IMG/VR virus record: IMGVR_UViG_3300043409_001031
Location: 1 to 43,773 of that record
Direction: 5' to 3' (one strand)
DNA from: a virus
DNA: 43,773 nucleotides
Every line of letters begins with the position of its first letter. Positions within the stretch are counted from its first letter, which is position 1. The notes beneath the pieces were generated by a model that saw only the letters and a program-made list of their open reading frames with translations, made no database searches and had not been told where the DNA came from. This document shows, one piece after another, positions 1 to 9,700 of the stretch. Position numbers and translations under genes: made by a program.

Positions 1-991
1 CGCTTGTCACCGGCCTACACCCCGTGGATGTGAGCGGCACCTATAGCAAGGTGCTCGTTACGTCGCCCCAGTTTATATCGCTGTACGATGCCGCATCCGA
101 CACCATAAGCTACCTGCGTAGCCTCAATTCGTCCACCAATAACCGATGGACGCACGATGCGCTCAACGGCATTACCGTGTTGGTTAACGATGGGCAGGAC
201 AACTATCGCTACGATACGACCAACGGACTTTCGGTACTGTCTCCGTCTACCTTCTCTGGTGGCACCATCGGCACCACGCCAGGCGCAACACCTGACGGCG
301 GGGCGGGCACCTATTCCTATGTGCTTCGGTGGCGCAACTCGCTCACGGGCGATGAGGGCGCAATAGGTAGCGTGTTGACGCAAGCGTCCGGTGCTGCATC
401 CATCCTTATCTCTGCCATACCAACCTCGACAGAGCTTGGCGTGGACAAGGTTCGTATCTATCGCACCACCGTTGGCGGTAGCGCATTCTACTTCCTTGCC
501 GATATAAACAACGGCACCGCTTCCTATACAGACAATGGGACTGTGCTCTCCAGCACGCTCTACGACGAACGCTATGGCAAGGCACCGGCTGCTGCGTGTG
601 TTGCCAACTTCAACAACATGATACTATTGGGAGACGACAGCACGGTCTACGCATCAGAAATTGGAAGCACGGGGAGGCACTATGCGTTCAATACGATCAC
701 GCTCGGCAATGGCGACGGCGGTAAGATTTCTGCTTGCATCGCGGTATCTGGTGTGTGCGTATTCTTCAAGACCAACGGAATCTACGCAGTCAATGGCTAC
801 TCCCCCACCGGACTTTCAGCGCAGAAGCTCTTTGCGGGACAGGGTGCAGTCCATGCGTCAGCGGTGTGCGCTTCAGATGAAGCGGTCTACTACCTTACGC
901 AAACGGGTATTTGCAGGCTTCCACTCCCGGCTGGCCGTGGCGCGCCTGAAGAAATAACCGTACAGTCCCATCGCTCCCTGTTTGAGTCCTT
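1..991. repeat. Diverged terminal overlap, left copy
   Basis: Every position p here aligns with p+42782 with no gap. I counted about 90 mismatches in 991 bases, nearly all at third codon positions. The first 127 bases are identical, while about 180-320 is strongly diverged. It lies inside the nozzle gene. It marks the contig as circularly permuted or concatemeric, but the two copies come from different sequence variants. Confidence 0.95.
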
Positions 992-1784
992 TACGAACGC
1001 CAACCGGAAGCAATGCAGCCTAGAGTTTGACATGCGCAACCGCCGCCTGTACGCATCGTTCGTTTCAGGCAGCGAGCCGGTAACGCTTTGCTACAACGAA
1101 AAGACGGGCGCATGGTCCCGCCAAGACCTGCCTGCCGACTCCCTTCGTTACTTCGCACTGAACGGCGCGGTGCCATCAATGTACATGGGATGGCGTGGAT
1201 ACTTCTGCAAGCTCGACACGGGCGATAGCGACGGTGTGCAGGTAGGCAGTAGCAGCTACGCTACGTCAGGCACCACGACCAGTAGCGGTTCGTCCAAGGT
1301 AAACGACAGCGGTGCGTCCTTCCCCATTACTGGGTCGGGGCTGGCTGGTTGCACCTTGTCGCTAATAGACCTTTCAGGCGCTTACACCGACTACACCATA
1401 AGATCCAACACCGCAACCCAACTGACGATAACGCCATCGGTTTCAGTGGCGAGTGGTAGGCAATATAAGATTGGGCGCATCAACGCATACTGGAACTCAC
1501 CTAAGATCCTCGTCAACGGCAAGGGCGACGGCAAGGCAGCGCTACACCGCATGAACGTGTGGCAGAGGGCGCAGGCCGTCAGTAAAACACTCACTGTTAC
1601 TTCTGAGTTCGACGGGGATGGTACAGTAGCTACGGAAAGCGCGCCAACCAACGCGACCTTAACTACAACCATAATCCCAAACTCAGGACATCGCGTGTCT
1701 GTTAAGTTCCAGAACCAGAACCCTGACGAGCCGTTTGAGATTGAAGGGTTCCAGTTCCTCATGCGGGAGGCAAGCACGCGATGA
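1..1784 (+). CDS. Tail nozzle / DNA-stabilisation-like protein, 3' part
   Basis: This is an open frame without a start in the window; codons run from base 3. It is the continuation of the gene that begins at 41945, because bases 1-991 match 42783-43773 in the same frame. The protein is beta-rich, with short repeated strand patterns and Gly/Asn turns, as in propeller-type podovirus nozzle proteins (P22 gp10 or T7 gp12 role: closing the tail tube below the adaptors). Roughly bases 1251-1482 encode a separate small beta domain that resembles segments in the terminase and the second adaptor. The stop overlaps the next start (ATGA, 1781-1784). The role rests on gene order and general fold appearance; no residue-level family match was possible. 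Confidence 0.7.
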   Translation, partial: LVTGLHPVDVSGTYSKVLVTSPQFISLYDAASDTISYLRSLNSSTNNRWTHDALNGITVLVNDGQDNYRYDTTNGLSVLSPSTFSGGTIGTTPGATPDGGAGTYSYVLRWRNSLTGDEGAIGSVLTQASGAASILISAIPTSTELGVDKVRIYRTTVGGSAFYFLADINNGTASYTDNGTVLSSTLYDERYGKAPAAACVANFNNMILLGDDSTVYASEIGSTGRHYAFNTITLGNGDGGKISACIAVSGVCVFFKTNGIYAVNGYSPTGLSAQKLFAGQGAVHASAVCASDEAVYYLTQTGICRLPLPAGRGAPEEITVQSHRSLFESFTNANRKQCSLEFDMRNRRLYASFVSGSEPVTLCYNEKTGAWSRQDLPADSLRYFALNGAVPSMYMGWRGYFCKLDTGDSDGVQVGSSSYATSGTTTSSGSSKVNDSGASFPITGSGLAGCTLSLIDLSGAYTDYTIRSNTATQLTITPSVSVASGRQYKIGRINAYWNSPKILVNGKGDGKAALHRMNVWQRAQAVSKTLTVTSEFDGDGTVATESAPTNATLTTTIIPNSGHRVSVKFQNQNPDEPFEIEGFQFLMREASTR

Positions 1785-2101
1785 CGGCTATTACGCAAAG
1801 ATGGCGTACCGGATTCGGGGAGGAGTGGACGGCGACATACGAACAGTTCGCCCGCGACAGGGCTGTTCGGCGCAGGGAGCGAATAGAGATAGCAGACACG
1901 GGTTCCGTAGCAACCGTCAACACAATAAGACACAGCCTCGGATATGTACCGAGCGGTGTTTTAATCATAAACCAAGTTACATCTCCTGCCGCTGGCACTG
2001 TGGGGTGGTACCGTGAAACAACCGACAGCGATTGGACAGACAGCACCATCACGCTGAGATTCGACAACAATAACGCTCGCGTTCTTCTGGAGGTATTCTA
2101 A
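1781..2101 (+). CDS. Small beta-rich virion-associated protein
   Basis: This 106-residue protein sits between the nozzle gene and the Gln-rich gene and overlaps both (ATGA at 1781; its TAA shares an A with the next ATG at 2101). After a charged helical start (about residues 1-40) the sequence turns beta-rich, with a HSLGYVPSGV segment followed by GTVGWYRETTDSDWTDSTI. That layout (histidine-rich turn, then a short beta module) is common in small phage tail or head accessory proteins. No catalytic motif is visible. It is probably a minor tail component by position; function unknown. Confidence 0.7.
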   Translation: MTAITQRWRTGFGEEWTATYEQFARDRAVRRRERIEIADTGSVATVNTIRHSLGYVPSGVLIINQVTSPAAGTVGWYRETTDSDWTDSTITLRFDNNNARVLLEVF

Positions 2102-4344
2102 TGGGCCTTGACATTCTCGACACACTCAACGTGGCCGGTGGCCTGTTCCCCACCATTCAGGGCGCTGGACAGTCGTTCCGCATGCGCAACGATCCGCTGC
2201 TAAACCAGACGCTTGACCAGCGACTCCAGCAGTACAACACCAATATGCGTGGCGGTGGCCCGTTTGCTGACTACATGGGTGGGTATGGACAGTTTGGTCA
2301 GTTTGGTAACGGACAGAATATCAGTCCGTTCCAAGCACAGTTCATGAACACGACCAACATGCTGAACAACCCGAACAACCCTGCGGCCATGTACCAGCAG
2401 AACCTTATGGGTATGGGGCAACAGCAACAGCCGGGGATCATGGACACTACGCAGGGTTTGTCTGCGTTCATGGGCAGGGGTGGTGGACCGGGTGGCTACC
2501 AGCCGCAGAATCAGCAGATGAACCCGTCCTTTATGGGGGGTGGCAGTAATCCGTTGCAACAGTCTGGACCTATGCAGCAGTCCGGCAATCCTAACTTTAC
2601 CCCGCTATCGAGAGATGGAAGCCCGCTTGGGCAATGGGCACAGGACATGGGTGGCCGCCTCGGCCTCAACGGACAGATGGGCCAACCACAGAACGCCGGC
2701 ATGCAGCAGGCCGGCGGGCCTCGTATGCCTGACAATGCTGGTATGCAGATTCGTGGCGGGCAAGGGCAACAGCAACAGCAGCAGTCGCCATTCCAGCAAC
2801 TCATGGGCAACCCCACGGGCGGACAGGGCGGTGTGACTCAGGGCGCGCTCGCCAATCCGCAGGGCGGCCCTGCAAACGTCACCGCCCAGCAGCTACAGAA
2901 CCCATCGCTACCCGGTGGCACGAACATCCAGAACGCGCTACAGAACCCGACAGGACAGACGACCGGGTTGATGGGCAATATTACGTCGATAGGGGCACAA
3001 GGGACGCCACAGGCCACTCAGAACGCATTGTCGCAACAGAACGCCGGGACCACCGGACTACAGAACACCTTGCAGCAGCGGGCGCTGGGGCAAGACCCTA
3101 GCCTGACGCAGCAGTTGGTATCGAATCCGCGTGGACAGACCACGGGGCAGATGTCTGGAATCAGCCAGATGGCAGGTCAAGGGCCAGGCGCACTCGCCCA
3201 ACAGATTGGCGCACAACCTACCTCGATGGGACAGAACGTGCAGGACGCCATGTACAACCGTGGCGCGGCTGACATTGGACGACAGACTCAAGACCTTCAG
3301 CGCCAACTTGCGGAGCAGGCCAACGCCAGCGGTCGATTCAATGGCGGCGGACTAGACAAAGCCATGCTGGACACCGGCATGAATCGCATCCAGCAAAATG
3401 CCAACCTTCGCCAGAACATCGGTATCGAGGCGGCAAAGACCAACTTCAACGATCTACTCAATGCTAACAATGCACAGCAAGGCGACCTTCAGCGCCAGTT
3501 CAGCAACCGCATGGGCGCTGGACAGTTTGAACAGAACACCCTGCAAAACCAACAGAACAACCTGATGGGCGCGGCGGGGTTGCAGCAACAGAGTGGACAG
3601 AATCAATTCGGCAACCTGATGGGTGCGGCCAACTTTGGGCAGAATACTCTTAACAGCCTGTTCAACCAGAACCAGCAAAGCGGACAGCTTGGCTTGCAGG
3701 CACAGCAACAGCAACTACAGAATGCCCTTGGTGCCGGTGGTTTTCAGCAAAACCAGATGAACAACCAGTTCCAACAGAACCAGCAGACGGCAGGACTGGA
3801 ACAGTCCGAGCTTGCCCGTCGCTTTGGTCAAGGCATGCAGTCGGCAGGACTGGAGCAACAGAACCTCCAGCGTCTATTTGGCAACAACATGCAGTCGGCG
3901 GGCCTTGAGCAGAGCGACATGCAGCGACAGTTTAGCAACCTGCTCGGCGCGAACCAGTTCCAGTTGGGCGCTGAGGGGCAGCTTGCAAACCAACAGCTTC
4001 AACAGAACCAACAGAATCTCGGTGCGTACCAACAGAACTTTGGGAACCAAATGGGCCTCGCGGGGCAGATGTTCAACGCTGGCAACGCGGGCGAGCAGCG
4101 TAGCCTTGGGCTGTGGGGCAATCTTGCAGGGCAGGCAGGTCAAGGAATGAACTATAATGACCAGCTTCTACAGCAGCTTATCGCTCAGCGTCAGGGACAG
4201 ATTGCCCCGATGGTAGCGCCAAGCCCAACACAGTTCACACAGGTTGGTGGTGGCGGCGGCGGTGGCGGCGGCGGAGGTGGAGGCGGTAACAGTTGGTTGC
4301 CGCAATTAGCACAAGTAGCCGGTCAATTCATGGGAGGAATGTAA
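2101..4344 (+). CDS. Gln/Asn/Gly-rich structural protein with 18-residue repeats
   Basis: This 747-residue protein is dominated by Gln, Asn, Gly and Met. Residues about 461-622 form nine consecutive, near in-register 18-residue units, with the best copies reading like SELARRFGQGMQSAGLEQ. Because 18 residues make exactly five alpha-helical turns, this should give a long amphipathic helix. Near the C-terminus there is a run of about 15 glycines followed by a short amphipathic tail. It lies in the tail/ejection gene block, directly before three ejection-like proteins, so a virion role (tail or internal protein) is likely. The composition is prion-like and defeats family assignment. The start is supported by a ggaggt ribosome site overlapping the previous gene. 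Confidence 0.75.
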   Translation: MGLDILDTLNVAGGLFPTIQGAGQSFRMRNDPLLNQTLDQRLQQYNTNMRGGGPFADYMGGYGQFGQFGNGQNISPFQAQFMNTTNMLNNPNNPAAMYQQNLMGMGQQQQPGIMDTTQGLSAFMGRGGGPGGYQPQNQQMNPSFMGGGSNPLQQSGPMQQSGNPNFTPLSRDGSPLGQWAQDMGGRLGLNGQMGQPQNAGMQQAGGPRMPDNAGMQIRGGQGQQQQQQSPFQQLMGNPTGGQGGVTQGALANPQGGPANVTAQQLQNPSLPGGTNIQNALQNPTGQTTGLMGNITSIGAQGTPQATQNALSQQNAGTTGLQNTLQQRALGQDPSLTQQLVSNPRGQTTGQMSGISQMAGQGPGALAQQIGAQPTSMGQNVQDAMYNRGAADIGRQTQDLQRQLAEQANASGRFNGGGLDKAMLDTGMNRIQQNANLRQNIGIEAAKTNFNDLLNANNAQQGDLQRQFSNRMGAGQFEQNTLQNQQNNLMGAAGLQQQSGQNQFGNLMGAANFGQNTLNSLFNQNQQSGQLGLQAQQQQLQNALGAGGFQQNQMNNQFQQNQQTAGLEQSELARRFGQGMQSAGLEQQNLQRLFGNNMQSAGLEQSDMQRQFSNLLGANQFQLGAEGQLANQQLQQNQQNLGAYQQNFGNQMGLAGQMFNAGNAGEQRSLGLWGNLAGQAGQGMNYNDQLLQQLIAQRQGQIAPMVAPSPTQFTQVGGGGGGGGGGGGGGNSWLPQLAQVAGQFMGGM
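3481..3966 (+). repeat. Nine 54-bp coding repeats (18-residue units)
   Basis: Within the Gln-rich gene, nine consecutive segments begin at 3481 and every 54 bases after that. They share a consensus of a polar dipeptide, L/M-Q-R-x-F, N/G, M/L, and a final GLEQ or similar. Copies starting at 3805, 3859 and 3913 are the most alike. One unit is 19 and the next 17 residues long, so the register is restored. The DNA is less conserved than the protein, so these are old repeats. Confidence 0.8.
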
Positions 4345-4345
4345 A

Positions 4346-5122
4346 ATGGATCCATACCTAAGCCCGAACTTGATGCCCAGTCCCTACGAGCAGGTGAATG
4401 GACAGCCGAGCATTGACGATATTATCAAGCAACTCCAAGCACGCATGAGGGGCGGACAGCCGATGTCTGGAGGCACGGGGACTATGGGTACCGGCGCTAT
4501 GTCTGGCATGCTCGGTGCAGGCCCGACCCCCTCGGCTACCGCTTTGTCTGAGCCGTTCGCAGGCAAGGCACCATCGCCGCTGGAGATGCGACAGTACCTT
4601 CAGGATGCACGAAAGAACCCCAATGCGGACATGCTGTACGGTATGAACCCAAACAACCTTAATGCCCACGCCACGCCGGGACTGACTATGGACCAGCGCA
4701 TGGCGCAAGACCCGAACTACCGTGGCATGCGTATGTCTATGGCGTCTGGTCGCGGGCTGGGTGAGTCGCTGAAAGAATTGCCTTACGACCTGAAGCGCGG
4801 ATTCAAAGGCACGAACGCCATTGGTACCGCAGTCGGCGCTGGTATGGGCATGCTGGCAGGTAAGGGCGGCAATCAAACCGAGCAAGCCCTTGCCACTACA
4901 GGCGGAACCATCGGCGCAGCACTCGGCACCATGATACCGATTCCCTTTGTTGGACAGGCGCTCGGTGGGGCCATCGGGTCTGCGGCGGGCAAGGTGCTGG
5001 GTGGGCTGTTTGGTGGCGACGAGGATGAGGCACGGAAGAAGGCTGAGAAGGACGCAAAGATAAACTCGCTGCGGGGCAACCTTGACCGTATCGCAGCCAT
5101 GTACCGTGGAGGGCGACAGTAA
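4346..5122 (+). CDS. Ejection protein with glycine-zipper membrane segments (gp14-like role)
   Basis: The protein has 258 residues. The first 120 are Gly/Met/Pro-rich and polar. Residues about 155-173 and 182-224 are two hydrophobic stretches with repeated small residues (for example GTAVGAGMGMLAG and GGAIGSAAGKVLGGLFGG), a glycine-zipper pattern found in proteins that insert into bacterial membranes. The C-terminus is charged. It is the first and smallest of three consecutive proteins whose order resembles T7 gp14, gp15 and gp16, which build a channel through the cell envelope during DNA ejection. That function is inferred from context and membrane character, not from sequence identity. Confidence 0.65.
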   Translation: MDPYLSPNLMPSPYEQVNGQPSIDDIIKQLQARMRGGQPMSGGTGTMGTGAMSGMLGAGPTPSATALSEPFAGKAPSPLEMRQYLQDARKNPNADMLYGMNPNNLNAHATPGLTMDQRMAQDPNYRGMRMSMASGRGLGESLKELPYDLKRGFKGTNAIGTAVGAGMGMLAGKGGNQTEQALATTGGTIGAALGTMIPIPFVGQALGGAIGSAAGKVLGGLFGGDEDEARKKAEKDAKINSLRGNLDRIAAMYRGGRQ

Positions 5123-6711
5123 TGGCGAACGGTAACGACATAGGCGCGGCTTTGGCTGCGTTCGGCATGGGGTACATGGGGGCGAAGAAGGAGAAGAAGG
5201 AGCAGAAGCGCGAGGATGACAAATGGCAATCCCAGCTTGCCATATCCATCGCCAATCTTCGGCTTTCCCAGCAGCAGGAAGCCCGGCAGCGCGAGCAGTT
5301 CAATGCGGAGGTAAAGGCGAAGAAGGAGACGATTGCACGACAAGGACAGGAGGACGCCAACAAGGGCTACATGTCCCTGCTTGAGGACCACCAAGACCCC
5401 GTTACTGCCTACCAGATTACGCAGCGCACCCACGGCTACGCCCCTATCATGTCACCTGAAGAAGGCGCGATGTGGCAGTCGCAGTTGCTTGCTGGCAAGA
5501 TACAAGAAAAGAAGGCCATGAGCGCCATTGAGAGCGCATCGGCTGGAAACGCTGCGGCAAGGGCAGCAGCGGCGCAAGAGGCAGTAATGAAAAGAGGTGC
5601 AGTACAGGCTGTTGGGCTTAATGCCCTGATGAAGTTAGCAGAACAGGGCAAGCTCCCGTTCTCTGCACTGCCGGAACTGTCGAAGCAATTCTCGGACGGA
5701 ACATTGCCTCCAGATGTGTCAATCCTTATAGATAGCACGTTCAGCACGGCGGAGATAGGCAAGGATTTTGATGCTGCACCCGTGCAGAATTTGGTTGGTG
5801 ATGGCGTTCTTTCGCCAGCCCAAGGCGCGGCAGCAATTGCTGCATACAAGGCAGGGACTATGCCGCCTGAGAGGGACGCCGAGATTAGTTCGTTGATAAA
5901 CAAGAACAAGGAGACGGTGCGCATCCGTGCAGCGGCGGAGGAGTTGATGAAGAACGCCGACGTTCCTTCACAGGTCCGTGCAGCCATTGCCGCCGATAAG
6001 ACCGGCATGCAGGCTAAGGCATTTGTAGAGCACGCGGCAGAGTACGGATTGAAGCCTCCCGTGGATTCTTCGGTCGTGTCCAATGCCCTCAATCTGCGCG
6101 AGCTTGGTGCGGACCCGAACGCTGCACTCGGTGGCCCCGGCGCAACCGTGGCTGCCATCGCGGGCGCGCCGCAACAACGAGATCCGTCACTCGCTAAAGA
6201 CCTCTTTAACCTCGGCGCTGCGCCAGAGGCTATACAACAAGGCTCGGCCAATCCGAACGCCTTCACGGACGCGCTAGGCGCATTGACGGGAAAGCGTGAC
6301 GCCACCGAGGGTACGAACCAGTGGCAGAAGGCGGCTGAGTTCCTGAACCTTTCCCCGCAACAGAAGGCCAGCGGTATGGCTGGGCCGGGATACCAGCAGC
6401 AGGCCATTGCGGCCACGGCGGCAGGGTTCACCACACCCAAGGAATCTAAGCAAGGTAGCGACGCCATAAAGGATGCGGCTACGAAGTCTCGGGAGATTGA
6501 GCAGCTACGCAAGAACTACATCAACCCGAGCTTTGTCGAGATGACGGTAGAGACAGACCCACTCACCGGCAAGAAGGTTATTACGCCAGTGCTAGACATG
6601 AACGGCGACTACACATGGAAGCCCGGTGCTGAAGCAGCCAGAGCGAACTACGACCGCCTCTACAAGGAAACCGTGGGTATGTCCAACGACATCGCTACAG
6701 GATTGCGCTAA
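5122..6711 (+). CDS. Internal virion / ejection protein (gp15-like role)
   Basis: This 529-residue protein is mostly alpha-helical and Ala-rich. Residues about 20-75 are strongly charged (Lys/Glu/Arg/Gln) and likely coiled-coil. No enzyme motif or membrane segment is visible. Its start overlaps the previous stop (TAATG) and its stop overlaps the next start in the same way, so the three ejection-type genes are translationally coupled. Position between a small glycine-zipper protein and a very large protein suggests the middle subunit of an ejection complex. An alternative is a generic structural protein of the inner core. Confidence 0.6.
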   Translation: MANGNDIGAALAAFGMGYMGAKKEKKEQKREDDKWQSQLAISIANLRLSQQQEARQREQFNAEVKAKKETIARQGQEDANKGYMSLLEDHQDPVTAYQITQRTHGYAPIMSPEEGAMWQSQLLAGKIQEKKAMSAIESASAGNAAARAAAAQEAVMKRGAVQAVGLNALMKLAEQGKLPFSALPELSKQFSDGTLPPDVSILIDSTFSTAEIGKDFDAAPVQNLVGDGVLSPAQGAAAIAAYKAGTMPPERDAEISSLINKNKETVRIRAAAEELMKNADVPSQVRAAIAADKTGMQAKAFVEHAAEYGLKPPVDSSVVSNALNLRELGADPNAALGGPGATVAAIAGAPQQRDPSLAKDLFNLGAAPEAIQQGSANPNAFTDALGALTGKRDATEGTNQWQKAAEFLNLSPQQKASGMAGPGYQQQAIAATAAGFTTPKESKQGSDAIKDAATKSREIEQLRKNYINPSFVEMTVETDPLTGKKVITPVLDMNGDYTWKPGAEAARANYDRLYKETVGMSNDIATGLR

Positions 6712-9700
6712 TGCCAGAGAACAACGGCGTCATGGGGCTTTCTACCGTAAGCCCTGAATCTCAAGCGGCAACCGATGCCATGTTCGCTGGCGTGGATGCC
6801 GCGAGTAACAGCCCTGTCATGTCAACCACAAAGAACGAGGACGAGCGCAAGCGGTTCGACGCCGGTATTGCCAAGCTATCTGGCCCGTTCGGCACCATCC
6901 TTAATGTAGTGAATCGTCCGTTCAGTGCTGTCATGGGTGCAATTGATCCATTGGATGCGTGGGCCGTCCGCAACGTCGTGCCGTTTATGGAGGCCGATGG
7001 ACAGAAAGCACCTACAGCGCTCCAGGTTCCGGGACAGATGCTCAGTAACGTCAAGGATGCCCTATGGAACGGCAAGCCATTCGGCGTAAAGGAAGTGCTG
7101 GATCGTCGCGACTTGCCTCTGGTGGATGCGCCAAAGTCATTCGTTACTCTTGCGGCTATGGCGGGCGACATCGGCATCGGTTTGTTTGCTGATCCTATTG
7201 GAAAAGTGAAGCTGCTAGGTGAACTGGATGACGGGGCACGGGTACTAATGAGTGTGGCTAACAAGAGCGTGCTGCCGTCAAAGGTGGATAACGTGCTGGG
7301 CGCGATTGGCAATAAGGCTAAGGAGGTGATTAACGCCATTCCCGGCTACCGCACCGCCGTGGACTTCGTGGCAGACACCTACCGGACGCAGCGACAGACC
7401 GAGGATAAGTACGCCGGGTTCTTTAACGATCTCAAGTCGGCGGCGTTCGATCTCGACAAGGGACTGCAAGAGAAGCAGGCTGCATTGGAAGCCCTTGCCG
7501 GTATGTATAAGGGCAAGGGGATACCGGACAACCTGTTCGACTTCGCTTATGCCGCGCTGGAAAATCCCAACATCATCAACGATGGAGCAACCATCAAGCG
7601 AGTGATCGGCAAGAAGTCAGACGATGCCATCCAGCAGTTCACCCGCGATCTGCTCACTAATCGAGTTGCGGAGATCGACTCAACACTGGAAGACCTGAAC
7701 AAGGGGTTGTTTTTTAAAGCCACGCCGCCCACCCCCACCGCTGTGGACGACCTTGTTGTGAAGTTTGATAAGGTGAAGGTGGACTCGATTGCAGCCAGCG
7801 CCACACGACAAGAGGAAATCGAGAGCAAACTGCGCTCCCGCCTGTGGGATTCGGTACAGAAGAAGGCAAATGGTGTGCAAGGGCTTGACTCGGACATTGC
7901 CTATCTGCAACGGCAGAACGACGCACTCGATGCCATGCGACCAGTACCGGGCGACGAGCCTACCCAGTACGTCCAGAACGCCCTGCGGCTGCGCCTTCTG
8001 GATGAGCGGGTATCGCTGGCGGATGTGTTCAAAGGTGGTGACGCAAGCAAGATAGGCGCAACGGCAACTTCCTTGCTAGACCGCGCTGGCATACAAAATT
8101 TCTTCGACACCGAGGAAGTTCTGGCGGTGGATATATTCGGCAAGGAAGTCGTGCAGTCCAAGGAAGCCAAAGAACTAATCGCCACACTGTTGCCGTGGCA
8201 GAAGCACGCTCGCTCTCTGTATGACGAGGCCCATACCATCGCTGGTGCAGACCTTCCTAAGCTACCGTTTGATAACTACATGAAACACATGCGGGTAGAC
8301 GGGGCTGTATCGATCTTCCCGAAGTCGTGGAACAAGAAGCAGCGGTTCGATGACGTAGTAGCCGACTACAAGCGCTCCTTTGTGGCAAGCGGCATTGAAC
8401 CAGTGGTGGCGGAGAGCCTGGCGTCCACAGCAGCAAAGAAGCTGTTCCAGTCCGACTCAGGCAAGGCAAGTAAGCTGTCTGGTGCTGAGCGACGAGGTAT
8501 CTTTGAACCAATGCTGGGCCGCAAGATTGACCTTGACGGCGTAGAGATCAACGCCAGCGACGCCATCAACTACAAGGTGAACATGAACGCGGTGGACGTT
8601 ACCAACCGCATGGTGCAGGACGCCGAGCGATTCAAGTACGCCACGGGTGTATTCAAGCAGGCGGTGGACCAGCACGGCATAGACGATGTGGCATTTGAGG
8701 CGTTGTCCGACGCGCAGAAGAAGCAGTTCGTGCCGGTGGAGTTTCGACTGAAGTTCCTGCCAGAGAAGTCTGTAGACCCATTCGCTGGCAAGTTCATCCC
8801 GAAGGACATGATGGAGGCTATCAACGACAACCTCGGTGTGTTTAAAAGCATTACGGACCACAAAGGCACCGGCATGCTGGTAGACTTTCTAGACAATCTT
8901 CGGCGGTCCTACTCTATGACCACGCTGGCTGTGTTCCCCGGTAAGTACACCCGCGACTTTACTGGCGCATACATCAACGGCGCGCTTGGCGGAACTATGC
9001 TGCATACGCCTACCGGCAAGATGGCCTATGGCACTGCGATCAACCTGTACGGCAAGTCCTTTGATACCCATGTGTCCAAGCTGGTAGATACCGAACAGGC
9101 CACACAGGACGCCTTTGCCCATATCAACAAGCTATTCCCTGACGCCAACATGGACACCGAGAAGATGCGCAAGATGTTGTACATCTCGGACCTTACCGGA
9201 CAGGCACAGTTCAGAGACATCGGTATGGCTAAGGCTGCTACGGCTGCGATAGGCCAGCCGCAAAGCTCAGTGGATGGTATGTTCAAGAAGTTCGCCAAGG
9301 ACATGATGGCCGATGTTAACCCTATGAACGCTGGCGATATGACTCGTAGCGGCGTGGCTCGCGGCGTCAACCCGGTGAACTACTTCCTGCCGTCGCGCTT
9401 CGATACAAACCCGACCTACAACTTCTTTATGAACGAGGTGGCGCGGCCTGTTGAGGATATACCGCGTGCCGCTGTTTATATGGACCACCTGATGCGCAAT
9501 GGCGAGCGCGGCCTGTCGTTCGCAGAAGCCAACACCCGCGCAGTCAGGGCTGCGCGCCATTACATAGGCGACCCTACAGCCAAGAACCTGAGTGGCTTTG
9601 AGCGCAACATCGTGCCGCTCGGTGCCCCGTTCTACAAGTGGAGCAGACACAACATACCTCTACAGATACAGACACTCGCACAGGAGCCGGGCAAGTACGG

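Noticed and set aside
5436-6512. 358-residue leftward frame in the ejection gene
   Set aside because: It mirrors the rightward ejection protein gene, has no ribosome site and is rich in Ala/Ser/Cys as expected of an antisense shadow.
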